This document shows positions 25,662-34,755 of a DNA stretch of 64,000 nucleotides, in pieces. The notes beneath the pieces were generated by a model. That model was not told the DNA's origin. It searched no databases and was given only the letters and a program-made list of their open reading frames with translations. Source of the DNA: Saccharomonospora marina XMU15 (lineage in GTDB: Bacteria; Actinomycetota; Actinomycetes; Mycobacteriales; Pseudonocardiaceae); assembly GCF_000244955.1 (NCBI RefSeq), contig NZ_CM001439.1:3522136-3586135 (forward strand), read 5' to 3'. Numbering within the stretch: the first letter of the stretch is position 1; each line of letters starts with the position of its first letter. The position numbers and the translations under genes are program-made.

Positions 25662-28250
25662 CTACAGAGCGACGAGGAGGTGCTGGAGGTTCACCCCAGC
25701 GGTTTCAGCCATGGCACGAATCTGAGGTGATGGCTGTTGTAGCGGCGAAGAGCTCGACGTCCGAGGAAGTCCACGATCCTCACCCAGCAGAGACACGGGT
25801 GTGGTGACCGGCGATAGTCGGTAGGTCCGCCAGACCGGTGAGCCGGTCTCGGCGACCGCGAGGCTGCGCCCGTCACGAAGGATCACGGTTGTCTTGTAGT
25901 CGTTACGGGCGATAACCGCGGCAGGTCGATGTTCACAGCGGTTGGCAACCCGCGCAGCCGCCAGCCGCGGATTGCGAACCTCGCCGTCGACGACGAGCGC
26001 ACCGTCGATGCGTTCGACGGTGAGTCCCTCGCTACGCAGCAACGCGAAAGTTTCGGCATCCGGGTCCTCTGCGGTTGCCTTTGCCAAGTCGACAAGTTGG
26101 CGGACATCGCTTTCCATTGCGACCCGGGAGTGTGTCACGTCCGGTCGGTAGAGGTATCGCTCGGCAAGCGCCAGGTCGGCCCGTGCGATTGTCTCTCGCG
26201 CGTTGTCCCAAGCCGACTTGAAGATCAAGTCCCGTTCGGTGCCGCGGTGCGGCTCGACATCCTGGTACAGCAGCGCTACGCACACCGCCAGAAGGGAATC
26301 CATGAACGACAGTGCTTGCTCAGGTACAGCGTCACGTTCCTCGCCCATCGGGACGAGCACACCAGCAAGGTCGCGGAGCTCACTGCGCCAACTCTCCTCC
26401 CGGCCCCAGACTCCGGCAGCGAGCAGGTTGAGGTAGTTCTGTGCCGCCATCATCCGGTACTCGACCGGGACAGGTGATTCCACGACGGTCCGGCACAGCC
26501 TCCGCGCCCACGCACGCCAGCGCTGCCGTAGCGACGGCGGAATGTACTGGGCATGCGCGCCGGCAGGGTTCTCAGGAAGATCGTCGACGACGTTCTCGTC
26601 CTCGTCCTCTGCGAGTTCGGTTTCGTCGATGTCCGAACCATCAGACCAGCCCAAGGCTCCGGTGGCGGGCAAAGACATCAATCGCGGAAAGATCAGACCG
26701 GTCAGTGACGGACCGAATGTCCGTTCGACCTCGTGGATCCAACGGCTCCAGCGGTCGTCGTCATCGACGCTCGCCTGGCTCGCCGCTGCCACGTTCCGGA
26801 CGATGGTGGGTCGTTGGCCGGTCTGAACCTCACTCATCAAACGAAGTAGGTCGGCCTGAAACCGGCTGGCCAGTTGCGGGTCGGTGAAAGCCTCGTCCAG
26901 CTGGTAATCCCGGACCAGCCGAGGTCGATCTTGACTTTCGTCGCGTGGCCGGCAACGCACGGTGTCGGTGAGAAACACCTCGCTCGACGTGTGCTTCTCG
27001 CCATCCAGCTGTAGATACGCGCGCACGGCCCCGCCGACCCGTTCCGGCGCCCGGAACCGCACGGTGTTCCTGCCGTCGACCGGGTCTTTTATCGTGTGCA
27101 CCGCAGTCCACGTCCCCGGAGTGGCGTCCGGGGAGGTCTCGATGGTGACCGGCGCGGCGGCTGTGGTAAGCAGCTCGATCACGATGCCATCGGCGAGCTG
27201 CCGAGCACCGAGCAGCTCGAGAAGCGGACGCCGCCCTGGTTCCGTCGACGGCGGAATGGTTTTCAGTGCCTGGACGGTGTCACCATCAGTCGCGGTGTCC
27301 CGTGGGAACAGACGCTCCGTGGCGGTAGCGAGCGCCACGAGTTCACAGTTGCCGCCCAACTCCGTGGTCAACAACATGGCGGCCCTGCTGAGGTTTGCGC
27401 TGCCTACCAACGCGGTCGTACCGCCGTTCACCAGCCACTCCACGAGCTTCCCGTGTCTTGTCCGCTCCTCATCGAGAAACCAGAAATCAGCTTGCGGCAC
27501 ATCCGACACCGCATCGGCCAACGTCTCACCGTCGTATTGTGACAACGTTTCTTGCACCGCGACTTCCACTACCGCAGGCTGGAAACGGTTCACCAGTGCA
27601 CGTGCCGTTTCCCCACGAGAGTCGAAGAACGGAGCGGTCATCCGCAACGCCTCCACCGGGCCCGTCGGTAGCTGGTCCAGTATCGGCTCGTGCAGGTTGC
27701 CGAAGATCCGCAGCTGGGAAGCAGCGGCGTCGACCTCGGTGGGGATGACCGCACGGCCGATGTCGGTGACGGTCGTGGCGATCCACGATGGCATGCTCAC
27801 CACGTCGGGTAGCTCGGTCAGCCAGGTACCGAGATCCGCCTGTGCCGCTGTGCCGTGGTGACGTTCGCCGCGGAGGACGAGCCACAGTTCATGGTTGTGG
27901 CCCCAGCCCGACATGGTCGGATTACCCGATCCAATCGCGGCCCAGACCTCCTCGTCACCCAGCAACACCACCAGTTTCGGGTGGAACGCTCCCGCGCACA
28001 CGCCATGTCCGTGCTGGTATGCCCTGCCGGCATGGCGCACATCGACCGCCTCATGCACCGACTGCCGGGCGTCGGCGATCACGGTCACTCGCGCGCCCAA
28101 CCCCCGGGCCGGTGACACGCAATGCCGTTCCAGGAAAGCCAGATCCACGGTGAACCCCGTTACCAACAGCTCCCGCAACGGTGCGTCCGTCCCTCGCCAC
28201 TCCCGCAACAGCGTCAGCGGCGAATGAAACTCAAGCATCGCCTCCGTCAT
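25662..28250 (-). CDS. Large phospholipase-D-family protein with two HxK motifs
   Basis: The 862-aa soluble protein carries two PLD-type half-sites: H90-P-K92 with GSGN at 107-110 and H266-G-K268 with GSAN at 283-286. The aspartate of the classic HxKx4D is absent in both (Leu), as in some PLD-type nucleases. The remaining 570 residues are unrecognised; an acidic linker with repeated Asp/Glu lies near residue 555. The PLD fold is used by nucleases such as BfiI and by DISARM DrmC, so a nuclease effector is plausible. ATG at 28250 overlaps the stop of the 498-aa gene (ATGA), so the two are translationally coupled. Confidence 0.75.
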   Translation of the reverse strand: MTEAMLEFHSPLTLLREWRGTDAPLRELLVTGFTVDLAFLERHCVSPARGLGARVTVIADARQSVHEAVDVRHAGRAYQHGHGVCAGAFHPKLVVLLGDEEVWAAIGSGNPTMSGWGHNHELWLVLRGERHHGTAAQADLGTWLTELPDVVSMPSWIATTVTDIGRAVIPTEVDAAASQLRIFGNLHEPILDQLPTGPVEALRMTAPFFDSRGETARALVNRFQPAVVEVAVQETLSQYDGETLADAVSDVPQADFWFLDEERTRHGKLVEWLVNGGTTALVGSANLSRAAMLLTTELGGNCELVALATATERLFPRDTATDGDTVQALKTIPPSTEPGRRPLLELLGARQLADGIVIELLTTAAAPVTIETSPDATPGTWTAVHTIKDPVDGRNTVRFRAPERVGGAVRAYLQLDGEKHTSSEVFLTDTVRCRPRDESQDRPRLVRDYQLDEAFTDPQLASRFQADLLRLMSEVQTGQRPTIVRNVAAASQASVDDDDRWSRWIHEVERTFGPSLTGLIFPRLMSLPATGALGWSDGSDIDETELAEDEDENVVDDLPENPAGAHAQYIPPSLRQRWRAWARRLCRTVVESPVPVEYRMMAAQNYLNLLAAGVWGREESWRSELRDLAGVLVPMGEERDAVPEQALSFMDSLLAVCVALLYQDVEPHRGTERDLIFKSAWDNARETIARADLALAERYLYRPDVTHSRVAMESDVRQLVDLAKATAEDPDAETFALLRSEGLTVERIDGALVVDGEVRNPRLAAARVANRCEHRPAAVIARNDYKTTVILRDGRSLAVAETGSPVWRTYRLSPVTTPVSLLGEDRGLPRTSSSSPLQQPSPQIRAMAETAGVNLQHLLVAL

Positions 28251-29743
28251 GCCGGCAGATCCAACAGCTGCGTCGCCGCATCGGTGACCACTGGCCGTGC
28301 TCCGCTCACGTCGAAGAGTCCCAGTTGTGTCGCCATCGTGCCAAGTTGCTCGATGCGCAGTCCGACGTTTCCCGCCCCCTCCCGCTGCGTCGCGAAATAG
28401 CGACCGTTGCGCTCATGCAGTTTCGCGAACAGCCTCATTCGCCCGTTGGCATCCACCTTGAGTTTGCGTTGCGCGACCCGGGTCGACTGCGCCAGCATGT
28501 CGTCCACGAGCGCCCGCGCGAAATCGGCGAGCGAGCGTCCTTCGTGCTCGCGATGCTGGTAGTCGATCCATCGTGGGTCCAAGTACTGGCCGCGGCCACC
28601 GCTGTGGCCCTGGAATGCCTCCCGTGCGCGGCCGGACAGGCTCTTCAACCGACGGCTACCAATCAGCAGGACGGCGAGGTCAGCTTCAACCTCCGAACGG
28701 CCGTCGCGCACTTCGGTCTCCGCGGCCAGCGGCTGTCCGTGGGCGTCGACCTGCGCGGGGAGGCCATGAACGAACTGTTGGACCGACACGTCAGACAGGT
28801 CCTGAGCTATCCACGCGTAGAGGTCGTCTTTCGTTGCCGATCCCGCACCGCTTTGCACGTGATCGACCAGTTGGGCCCACAACTTGCGCCACGCCCCGAC
28901 GGAGAAATGCCGCAGCAGCAACCCACGCCACGCCAACGCCCGTTCCTCATTCGACAGCACCGGATCCGAAGACAACGCATCACCGAAGGCAACGGCGGAC
29001 CGCATCGCGTCAACCCAGCCGTCCGCGGCCCGAAGTTGTACCGACCGCGCGAGGATCCTCATGGTCGCCCGGCGCGTGCGATCGTTACCCAGCCATTCCC
29101 CTGGTACGTGGCTGCCGGCACGGGTCGCGGTGAACAAACCACGCAACGCGTCGATGTCCGCGGTATTCGCGCTCTGAACAGCCAGTGATGCGAACCCGGA
29201 CACCTCATCCAGAGCCACTGGGCGGTGCTCGACCAGTTCCAGCAGTGGCCGGTACATCTGACGGATGTCGACCGGGAGCGGGTGCCTGCCGCGCCGGAGC
29301 GCCTCGGCATCCAGCTTCACGGTGCCCAACACGACGCTCGGTCCGTTGTACTGAGACCAGAAACCCCATTGCCGCGGCGAGTACGCCCCCGGCCCCAACT
29401 CGGCCAGCGACTCAACGTTCCCCTTGCCGAGTTGCTTACGTACATGGTCAGCACCATGAGCGGGCGGGTCCTCACCGAGGACCACCGACACCAGCCCCAG
29501 CGCTACCTCCGCACGCCGCACCATCGTCCGGCACTGCGGTGTGTCCAAGCCTCGCCGCTCGGCGAACTCGGCAAGCGCCCAGTACAGCGAGTAGTACCGC
29601 ACGAACCGAGTCAGCGTGGACGCGCCTGGCACAAGCCGGTCGACCATTGCCATCACGGGCGCCTCGACACCCAACGGATAGCGTCCACCGTTGCGATCGA
29701 GCCCCGGTTCAGACCATGCCGGGCCTTCCACCCGCATCGGCAT
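28247..29743 (-). CDS. Unrecognised 498-aa partner of the PLD protein
   Basis: I do not recognise this protein. It is soluble and largely helical by composition. The N-terminal part has LVPGASTLTRFVRYYSLYWALAEFAERRG, which recalls the PGTSTIxTRARYF stretch of DUF6361 proteins, a weak resemblance from memory. Later it has YSPRQWGFWSQYNGPSVVLGTVKLD. I place the start at ATG 29743, preceded by AGGAG at 6-nt spacing; an ATG at 29782 has no good site. It is coupled to the PLD gene by a 4-bp overlap and follows the kinase gene after 119 bp, on the same strand. Confidence 0.7.
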   Translation of the reverse strand: MPMRVEGPAWSEPGLDRNGGRYPLGVEAPVMAMVDRLVPGASTLTRFVRYYSLYWALAEFAERRGLDTPQCRTMVRRAEVALGLVSVVLGEDPPAHGADHVRKQLGKGNVESLAELGPGAYSPRQWGFWSQYNGPSVVLGTVKLDAEALRRGRHPLPVDIRQMYRPLLELVEHRPVALDEVSGFASLAVQSANTADIDALRGLFTATRAGSHVPGEWLGNDRTRRATMRILARSVQLRAADGWVDAMRSAVAFGDALSSDPVLSNEERALAWRGLLLRHFSVGAWRKLWAQLVDHVQSGAGSATKDDLYAWIAQDLSDVSVQQFVHGLPAQVDAHGQPLAAETEVRDGRSEVEADLAVLLIGSRRLKSLSGRAREAFQGHSGGRGQYLDPRWIDYQHREHEGRSLADFARALVDDMLAQSTRVAQRKLKVDANGRMRLFAKLHERNGRYFATQREGAGNVGLRIEQLGTMATQLGLFDVSGARPVVTDAATQLLDLPA

Positions 29744-29862
29744 CGGCGGCTCCTCTCCGTCGACCACGAGGTGAACGCCCATTCGTCTCTACCACAGCAC
29801 GGCAGAGCACAACAGCAGCGGCCGGCGAATCCAGGACGCCCCATTCGCCTTCATCTCAGGAC

Positions 29863-31449
29863 TCATCCCGGGTTCACCGACCGGAGCCGCTCAAGGAGTT
29901 CGGCGACGTAGCGGGTGTCTTCGTTGTCGCTGCCTTTGATGAGCAGGAGGTCGTCGTGCAACGCACGCAACGTCCACTCGGCTTCGTCGATGTCGTTGCG
30001 CGCCGCCTGCAGTTCACCGATGTTGCGGCGCACCTCGAGCGCGGTGTCGGTGCCGTCGCCGCGCTCACTGCTGATCCGGTCCAGGACGTCGTTGAGCCGC
30101 AGCAGCGCCTCGTCCACCTGACCCAGCTCGGCCCGGCAGTACGCGGCCTGCCGCAGGCTTTCCACCGCGTGGTCGCTGCGCGGCCCTTTGGTCCGGGCGA
30201 ACGCCTCCGCGAGCGCGTCGAATTCGGGCCGCGCGAGGCGGTATTCGCCCGCGACGACCAGGATCGCGGCCCGGCGCAGCCGAAGCTGCAGCACCTGCGG
30301 GTTCTCCGCGCCGAGGACGTTGCCCGCCTGCTGGATCACGGCGTCGAGGACTTCGGCGGCTTGGACGAACCGCTCGTCCTCCAGCAGCGCGTCCGCCTGG
30401 TTGACCGCGTCCTGTATGGACTCTCGCAGGGCGGTGCGCGGCATCCGGGAAGCAGCCGCTGCCGATTCCGCCGCGCTGGGGCGCTGCAGGACCGGTCCGG
30501 ATTCGGCTCTGCTGCCCGGCGCGTTGGGGCGCCGGAACACCAGCGTCGGGTCCGGCATCCCGCTTGATCCCGGCCCGCTCGCTTCGGGTCTCGAACCCAG
30601 TGTGGGCAGCAAGGGCAACAGCCGCTCGTAGACCTCCGTGGCGTCGGCGGGGCGCTCGGTCGGCGCCTTCGCGAGCAGATCCAGCACCAGCCGATCGAAC
30701 TCGGCGGGAACGTCCTCACACACCTCCCGCAACGGCACCGGAACGGCTTCGAGATGCCGATTCCACCGGTCGATGTTGGTGTCACCGCCGAACACCGGAT
30801 AGCCCGACACCAGTTCGTAGAGGACGCAGCCGAGCGCGTAGAGATCGCTGTGCGGGGTGACCTGCCTGCCCCTGATCTGCTCCGGAGACATGTACAGGCT
30901 CGTGCCCATGGGCGTTCCGGTGGCGGTGAGTCGGCCGGTGTCGGGCCGCAGCACCGCGGCGATGCCGAAGTCGAGCACCTTCACTCCACCGTCGTCGGTG
31001 ACCAGCACGTTCTCCGGTTTGAGGTCGCGGTGAACCACGGGAATCGCGTGCGCGTGCGACAGCACCGTCGCGATCTGCGCGCCGAACGCCGCGGCCCAGC
31101 TGATCGGCAGCGGCTCGCGGCGTTCGATGAACGCGCGCAGCGGCACACCGTGCACGAGCTCCATCACCAGATACAGTTCGGCGACCCCGCTGTCGAGGCC
31201 GGCGTCGTAGACCTGTGGGACTCCGTGGTGCAGGATTCGCGCGGTGACGCGAGCTTCGCGCTGGAAGCGTTTCGCGAGTTCGGCTACCGCTTCCCCACTG
31301 CCGATGGCCTGCGGGCTGATTCGCTTGACCGCTACCTCGCGGTCGAGCACGACGTCGAAGGCTCGCCAGATCGTGCCCATGCCACCGGAGTCGATCTCGT
31401 CGAGCAGCTCGTAGCGACCGCCGACCGTGTCCGCCACGCGTCCTGTCAC
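29863..31449 (-). CDS. Ser/Thr protein kinase with C-terminal TPR-like domain
   Basis: The 528-aa protein has a complete Hanks-type kinase domain (residues about 10-290): glycine loop DSGGMGTIW, Lys42 in VAVKRI, HRDLKPEN at 140-147, DFG at 160-162, a TPMGTSLYMSPEQIRG activation segment. A proline/serine-rich linker (about 300-345) leads to helical repeats of TPR type (about 350-528). There is no transmembrane segment, so it is cytosolic. It sits 99 bp after hsdR and 119 bp before the 498-aa gene on the same strand. Kinases are not part of normal type I systems, so a signalling role in the cluster is inferred. GTG 31449 is the outer start; GTG 31437 is also possible. Confidence 0.9.
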   Translation of the reverse strand: MTGRVADTVGGRYELLDEIDSGGMGTIWRAFDVVLDREVAVKRISPQAIGSGEAVAELAKRFQREARVTARILHHGVPQVYDAGLDSGVAELYLVMELVHGVPLRAFIERREPLPISWAAAFGAQIATVLSHAHAIPVVHRDLKPENVLVTDDGGVKVLDFGIAAVLRPDTGRLTATGTPMGTSLYMSPEQIRGRQVTPHSDLYALGCVLYELVSGYPVFGGDTNIDRWNRHLEAVPVPLREVCEDVPAEFDRLVLDLLAKAPTERPADATEVYERLLPLLPTLGSRPEASGPGSSGMPDPTLVFRRPNAPGSRAESGPVLQRPSAAESAAAASRMPRTALRESIQDAVNQADALLEDERFVQAAEVLDAVIQQAGNVLGAENPQVLQLRLRRAAILVVAGEYRLARPEFDALAEAFARTKGPRSDHAVESLRQAAYCRAELGQVDEALLRLNDVLDRISSERGDGTDTALEVRRNIGELQAARNDIDEAEWTLRALHDDLLLIKGSDNEDTRYVAELLERLRSVNPG

Positions 31450-31548
31450 CTCCGACCGTCACGCTCCACCGACGACGCCCGCCGACTCATGATCCCCCGC
31501 GGCTGATCACGAGTCCACCGGTTCGGGCGACAACCCGCCAGGGCGTCC

Positions 31549-34500
31549 TCACGCGACGTCGTCAATACCCTCCTGCTTGCGGATCAGCCGCCACGCCGCG
31601 CTGCGGGCGCTGCGGTTCAGCGACTCCTTGAACGTCCGGTCGCGGCTGCTGAAGTACTGGTCTCCGAGGCCGGCGATGGTGTCGATGTGGTCGGCCATCT
31701 TGTCCTCGAAGACGTCGTCGAAGACCGCCCCGAAGTTCTCCTCGTTGTTGACGATCGCGGCCTGCCGGACCTTCTCGTCCTCGACGGTCTCGTTGAACGG
31801 GCGCGCCACGTCCTCCTCGGTGAACGTGGTGCCGTGCCGGTCGTTGAACCGCTCGATCAGCTCCGACAGCAGCGACTTGTCCTGGTCCTTGCCCGCGCCG
31901 GTTCCGTCGCCGAAACCGGGTAGCTCCGTGGTGCCCTCCGGCGTGAGCCCGAGGTCGTGTTCACCGGTCTTCTCCACCCGCAGATGGCTGAGGTCGACCT
32001 CGCCGATGTCGACGCCACCGTCCCTGCCGCGCGGCAGCCGGTTGAGCAGGTGCCGCCCGAACAGGTACAGCCGCTCCAGCTCAGCGTCCTGGTAGGGCAC
32101 GATCTGCGACAGGAACCCGTATTTGCGGACGAAGTCGCCGAGGTCGAAGCGGAACTGCTCCGCGAGCTCCGACAGGGTCTCGTCGGCCAGCAGGGCCTCG
32201 TACCGTGCCACGGCGGGCGCGATGTGCCGGTAGAGCTCGGCGTGCAGCTTCGCCCACTTCGCCTCGCTGCCGCCGGCGACCTGCTCGGCAGCCAGGAACG
32301 CTCGCGCGAACTCGATCATCTCGGCGTCCACGAGGATTTGCGCGGACAGCACCCGGCTCTGCGCGTTGTAGAGCAGGTTCGGGTCCGACGGCAGCGTCGC
32401 CGCGTCCTCGAAGTACGGCCGGAACGACTCCTGGATCGCGTCGGCGTCGTTCACGAAATCCAGCACCGCCAGATCCGCCTGGGTCTTGCGGTCGGCGGTC
32501 CGGTTGAGCCGCGACAGCGTCTGCACCGCCGAGATCCCGCCGAGCTTCTTGTTGACATACATTGTCGTGAGCAGCGGCTGGTCGAACCCGGTCTGGTACT
32601 TGTCCGCCACCACAAGGATCCGGTACTCGGACTGCCCGGCCCCGCCGCCCCGGGTGGTGAGGTCGTCGGCACGGGTGTAGGCGAATGCCTTCGCCAGCGC
32701 ACCCTCGGGCAGGCCGCCGTTCTCCTTGGATTCGGTGACCTCCTCGCCGTCGTAGGTCAGCGATCCGGAGAACGCGACGAGCACCCCGATGTCGCCGCGA
32801 AGTTTGCCCCGGTCGCGCAACTCGGCGAGGTATTTCTTGATGGCCCGCGACATCTGCACCGCGCTGTGCCGGGAGGCGGTCACCACCATCGCCTTCGCGC
32901 GCCCGCCGAGCCGCCCCAGCGTGTGCGCCCGGAAGTGGTCGACGACCACCTGCGCGTGCTGCGCCACGGTGGCGGGGTGCATCACCGCGGTGCGGGCAAG
33001 CTGCGAATTGGCCTTGGCCGGGTCCACCTCGCGATCGTCGGGGTTGTTGCTGATCAGCTTCCAGTAGGTGTCGTAGGTGACGTAGTTGCGCAGCGGGTCG
33101 AGAATGAAGCCTTCCTCGATGGCTTGCCGCATCGAGTAGGTGTGAAACGGCACGAAAGCGGGCTTGCCCTCGTGCTCGCCCTGGACACCGAAGAACTCCA
33201 GGGTCTTGGCCTTCGGGGTGGCGGTGAATGCGAAATACGACAGGTTCGGGCTCTTCGCGCGTTCGGCGACGCGCTGCTTGAGCTTGGCCTCGATGTCGTC
33301 CTTGTCGAGCTTCACCTCGGTCGCGCCCGCCTCGCCGCTGTCGTCGTCGGCGTCGAGCGCGAGTCCTCGCAGCGCCTTGCGCACGGCGCCGGCGGCGTCG
33401 CCGGACTGCGAGGAGTGCGCCTCGTCGATGATGATCGCGAACTTGGTGCCCCGGATCTCGGTGGGATTCTGTCGCACGTAGTCCAGCAATGCCGGGAAGG
33501 TCTGCAGCGTGACCGTGATGATCTTGCCCTGCTCGCTGGACAGGCGTTTCGCCAGCTGCTCTGACTTCGAGCCCTGCTTCTCGTCGATCGCCACGACCGT
33601 GCCCGCGGTCTGCTCGAAATTGCCCACGGTGGCCCGCAGCTGTGCGTCGAGGTTGCGGCGGTCGGTGATGATGAGGACCTTGTCGAACACCGGCGTCCCC
33701 GGCTTGAGCCCCTTCTGCCGCGCCTCGGAATCCAGCTCGGCAGGGTTCGTGGGCGTGTGCAGCGAGGACAGCCGGTATGCCAGCCACGCGATGGTGTTCG
33801 ACTTCCCGGAACCGGCGGAGGCCATGACGAGATAGTCGTGGCCGGTGCCGTGGCGGGCGGCGTGGGCGGTGATCTTCTTGACGGCGTCCCACTGGTGGTA
33901 GCGGGGAAAGACCAGTGACTTCTTCAGCCGCCCGTTGACGCCCTTGTCGCGCTCCTCGTGCACGAACCGTTCGAGCAGGTCCAGCCAGTTGTCCCGTTCC
34001 CACACCTGTTCCCACAGGTAGGAGGTGGTGTACTTGCCGAACTGGACCGCGGCCGGGTTGCCCGCGCCGCCGGGCTGGCCCGGCCCGTTCGAGCCGGTGT
34101 TGAACGGCAGGAACCGGGTGCGTTCGCCACGCAACTCCGTCGCCACGAAGACCAGGTCGGGGTCGACCGCGAAGTTCGCCACCACCCGCTTGGTGAAGAT
34201 GAGTTCGCTGGGGTCGCGCTCCTTGCGGTACTGGTCCTTCGCGTGTTCGACGCCCTGCCCGGTCAGTGGGTTCTTCAGTTCGGCCGTGGCAACGGGGATG
34301 CCGTTGACGAACAGCGCCAGATCCAGCCGCTTGTCACGGTCGGCCTGCTTGGCGGCGTATGCCAGTTCGCGGACGACGGTGAGCCGGTTGGCCCGGTAGT
34401 CGTCGAGCGCGGAGTCGGAGGCGACGAGCGACGGTTTGAAGTAGGCGAGCCGGATGCGCACGCCACGGTCCTTGACACCCTTGCGCAGCACGTCGAGCAC

Positions 34501-34752
34501 ACCGTCGGTGTCGATGGCCTTGGCGACCCGCTGCGCGAACCCGCGCTGCGCCGCGTTGGCGTCACCGCCGTAGTAGGTGAGCAGCTCGTCCCACTCGGCC
34601 TGCTGGGTGGCCCCGATGAACGTGAACAGCTCGCCGGTGTCCAACCCGAGCCCGGGGTCGTAGTCGGAGGCAGCGCCAAGCTCCCAGCCGCGCTCGAGCA
34701 TCGCGTCGACGATCGCGGTCCCGAACACGACCTCGTGATGAATCGGGCTCAT
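31549..34752 (-). CDS. hsdR: Type I restriction enzyme R subunit
   Basis: The 1067-aa protein has the HsdR order: an N-terminal PD-(D/E)xK nuclease (D144, then E158-L-K160 in RLDLALFVNGIPVATAELK), Walker A in ASAGSGKSN (GSGKS 314-318), DEAH box IIIDEAHSSQSG, FTATP motif III, and motif VI QTLSRLNRT, then a helical C-terminus. It translocates unmethylated DNA using ATP and cleaves it. All key residues are intact, so it should be active. It begins 3 bp after hsdS with a good AGGAG site, and is followed by the kinase. Confidence 0.96.
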   Translation of the reverse strand: MSPIHHEVVFGTAIVDAMLERGWELGAASDYDPGLGLDTGELFTFIGATQQAEWDELLTYYGGDANAAQRGFAQRVAKAIDTDGVLDVLRKGVKDRGVRIRLAYFKPSLVASDSALDDYRANRLTVVRELAYAAKQADRDKRLDLALFVNGIPVATAELKNPLTGQGVEHAKDQYRKERDPSELIFTKRVVANFAVDPDLVFVATELRGERTRFLPFNTGSNGPGQPGGAGNPAAVQFGKYTTSYLWEQVWERDNWLDLLERFVHEERDKGVNGRLKKSLVFPRYHQWDAVKKITAHAARHGTGHDYLVMASAGSGKSNTIAWLAYRLSSLHTPTNPAELDSEARQKGLKPGTPVFDKVLIITDRRNLDAQLRATVGNFEQTAGTVVAIDEKQGSKSEQLAKRLSSEQGKIITVTLQTFPALLDYVRQNPTEIRGTKFAIIIDEAHSSQSGDAAGAVRKALRGLALDADDDSGEAGATEVKLDKDDIEAKLKQRVAERAKSPNLSYFAFTATPKAKTLEFFGVQGEHEGKPAFVPFHTYSMRQAIEEGFILDPLRNYVTYDTYWKLISNNPDDREVDPAKANSQLARTAVMHPATVAQHAQVVVDHFRAHTLGRLGGRAKAMVVTASRHSAVQMSRAIKKYLAELRDRGKLRGDIGVLVAFSGSLTYDGEEVTESKENGGLPEGALAKAFAYTRADDLTTRGGGAGQSEYRILVVADKYQTGFDQPLLTTMYVNKKLGGISAVQTLSRLNRTADRKTQADLAVLDFVNDADAIQESFRPYFEDAATLPSDPNLLYNAQSRVLSAQILVDAEMIEFARAFLAAEQVAGGSEAKWAKLHAELYRHIAPAVARYEALLADETLSELAEQFRFDLGDFVRKYGFLSQIVPYQDAELERLYLFGRHLLNRLPRGRDGGVDIGEVDLSHLRVEKTGEHDLGLTPEGTTELPGFGDGTGAGKDQDKSLLSELIERFNDRHGTTFTEEDVARPFNETVEDEKVRQAAIVNNEENFGAVFDDVFEDKMADHIDTIAGLGDQYFSSRDRTFKESLNRSARSAAWRLIRKQEGIDDVA

Positions 34753-34755
34753 CGG

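Noticed and set aside
25258-25807. Several plus-strand frames upstream of and overlapping the PLD gene end
   Set aside because: Arg/Ser/Pro-rich without coding bias; no transposase or other motif was found when read in all frames.
25662-28250. DISARM DrmC
   Set aside because: The PLD motifs fit, but DrmA/DrmB helicase-type genes are absent and the protein is much longer than DrmC.
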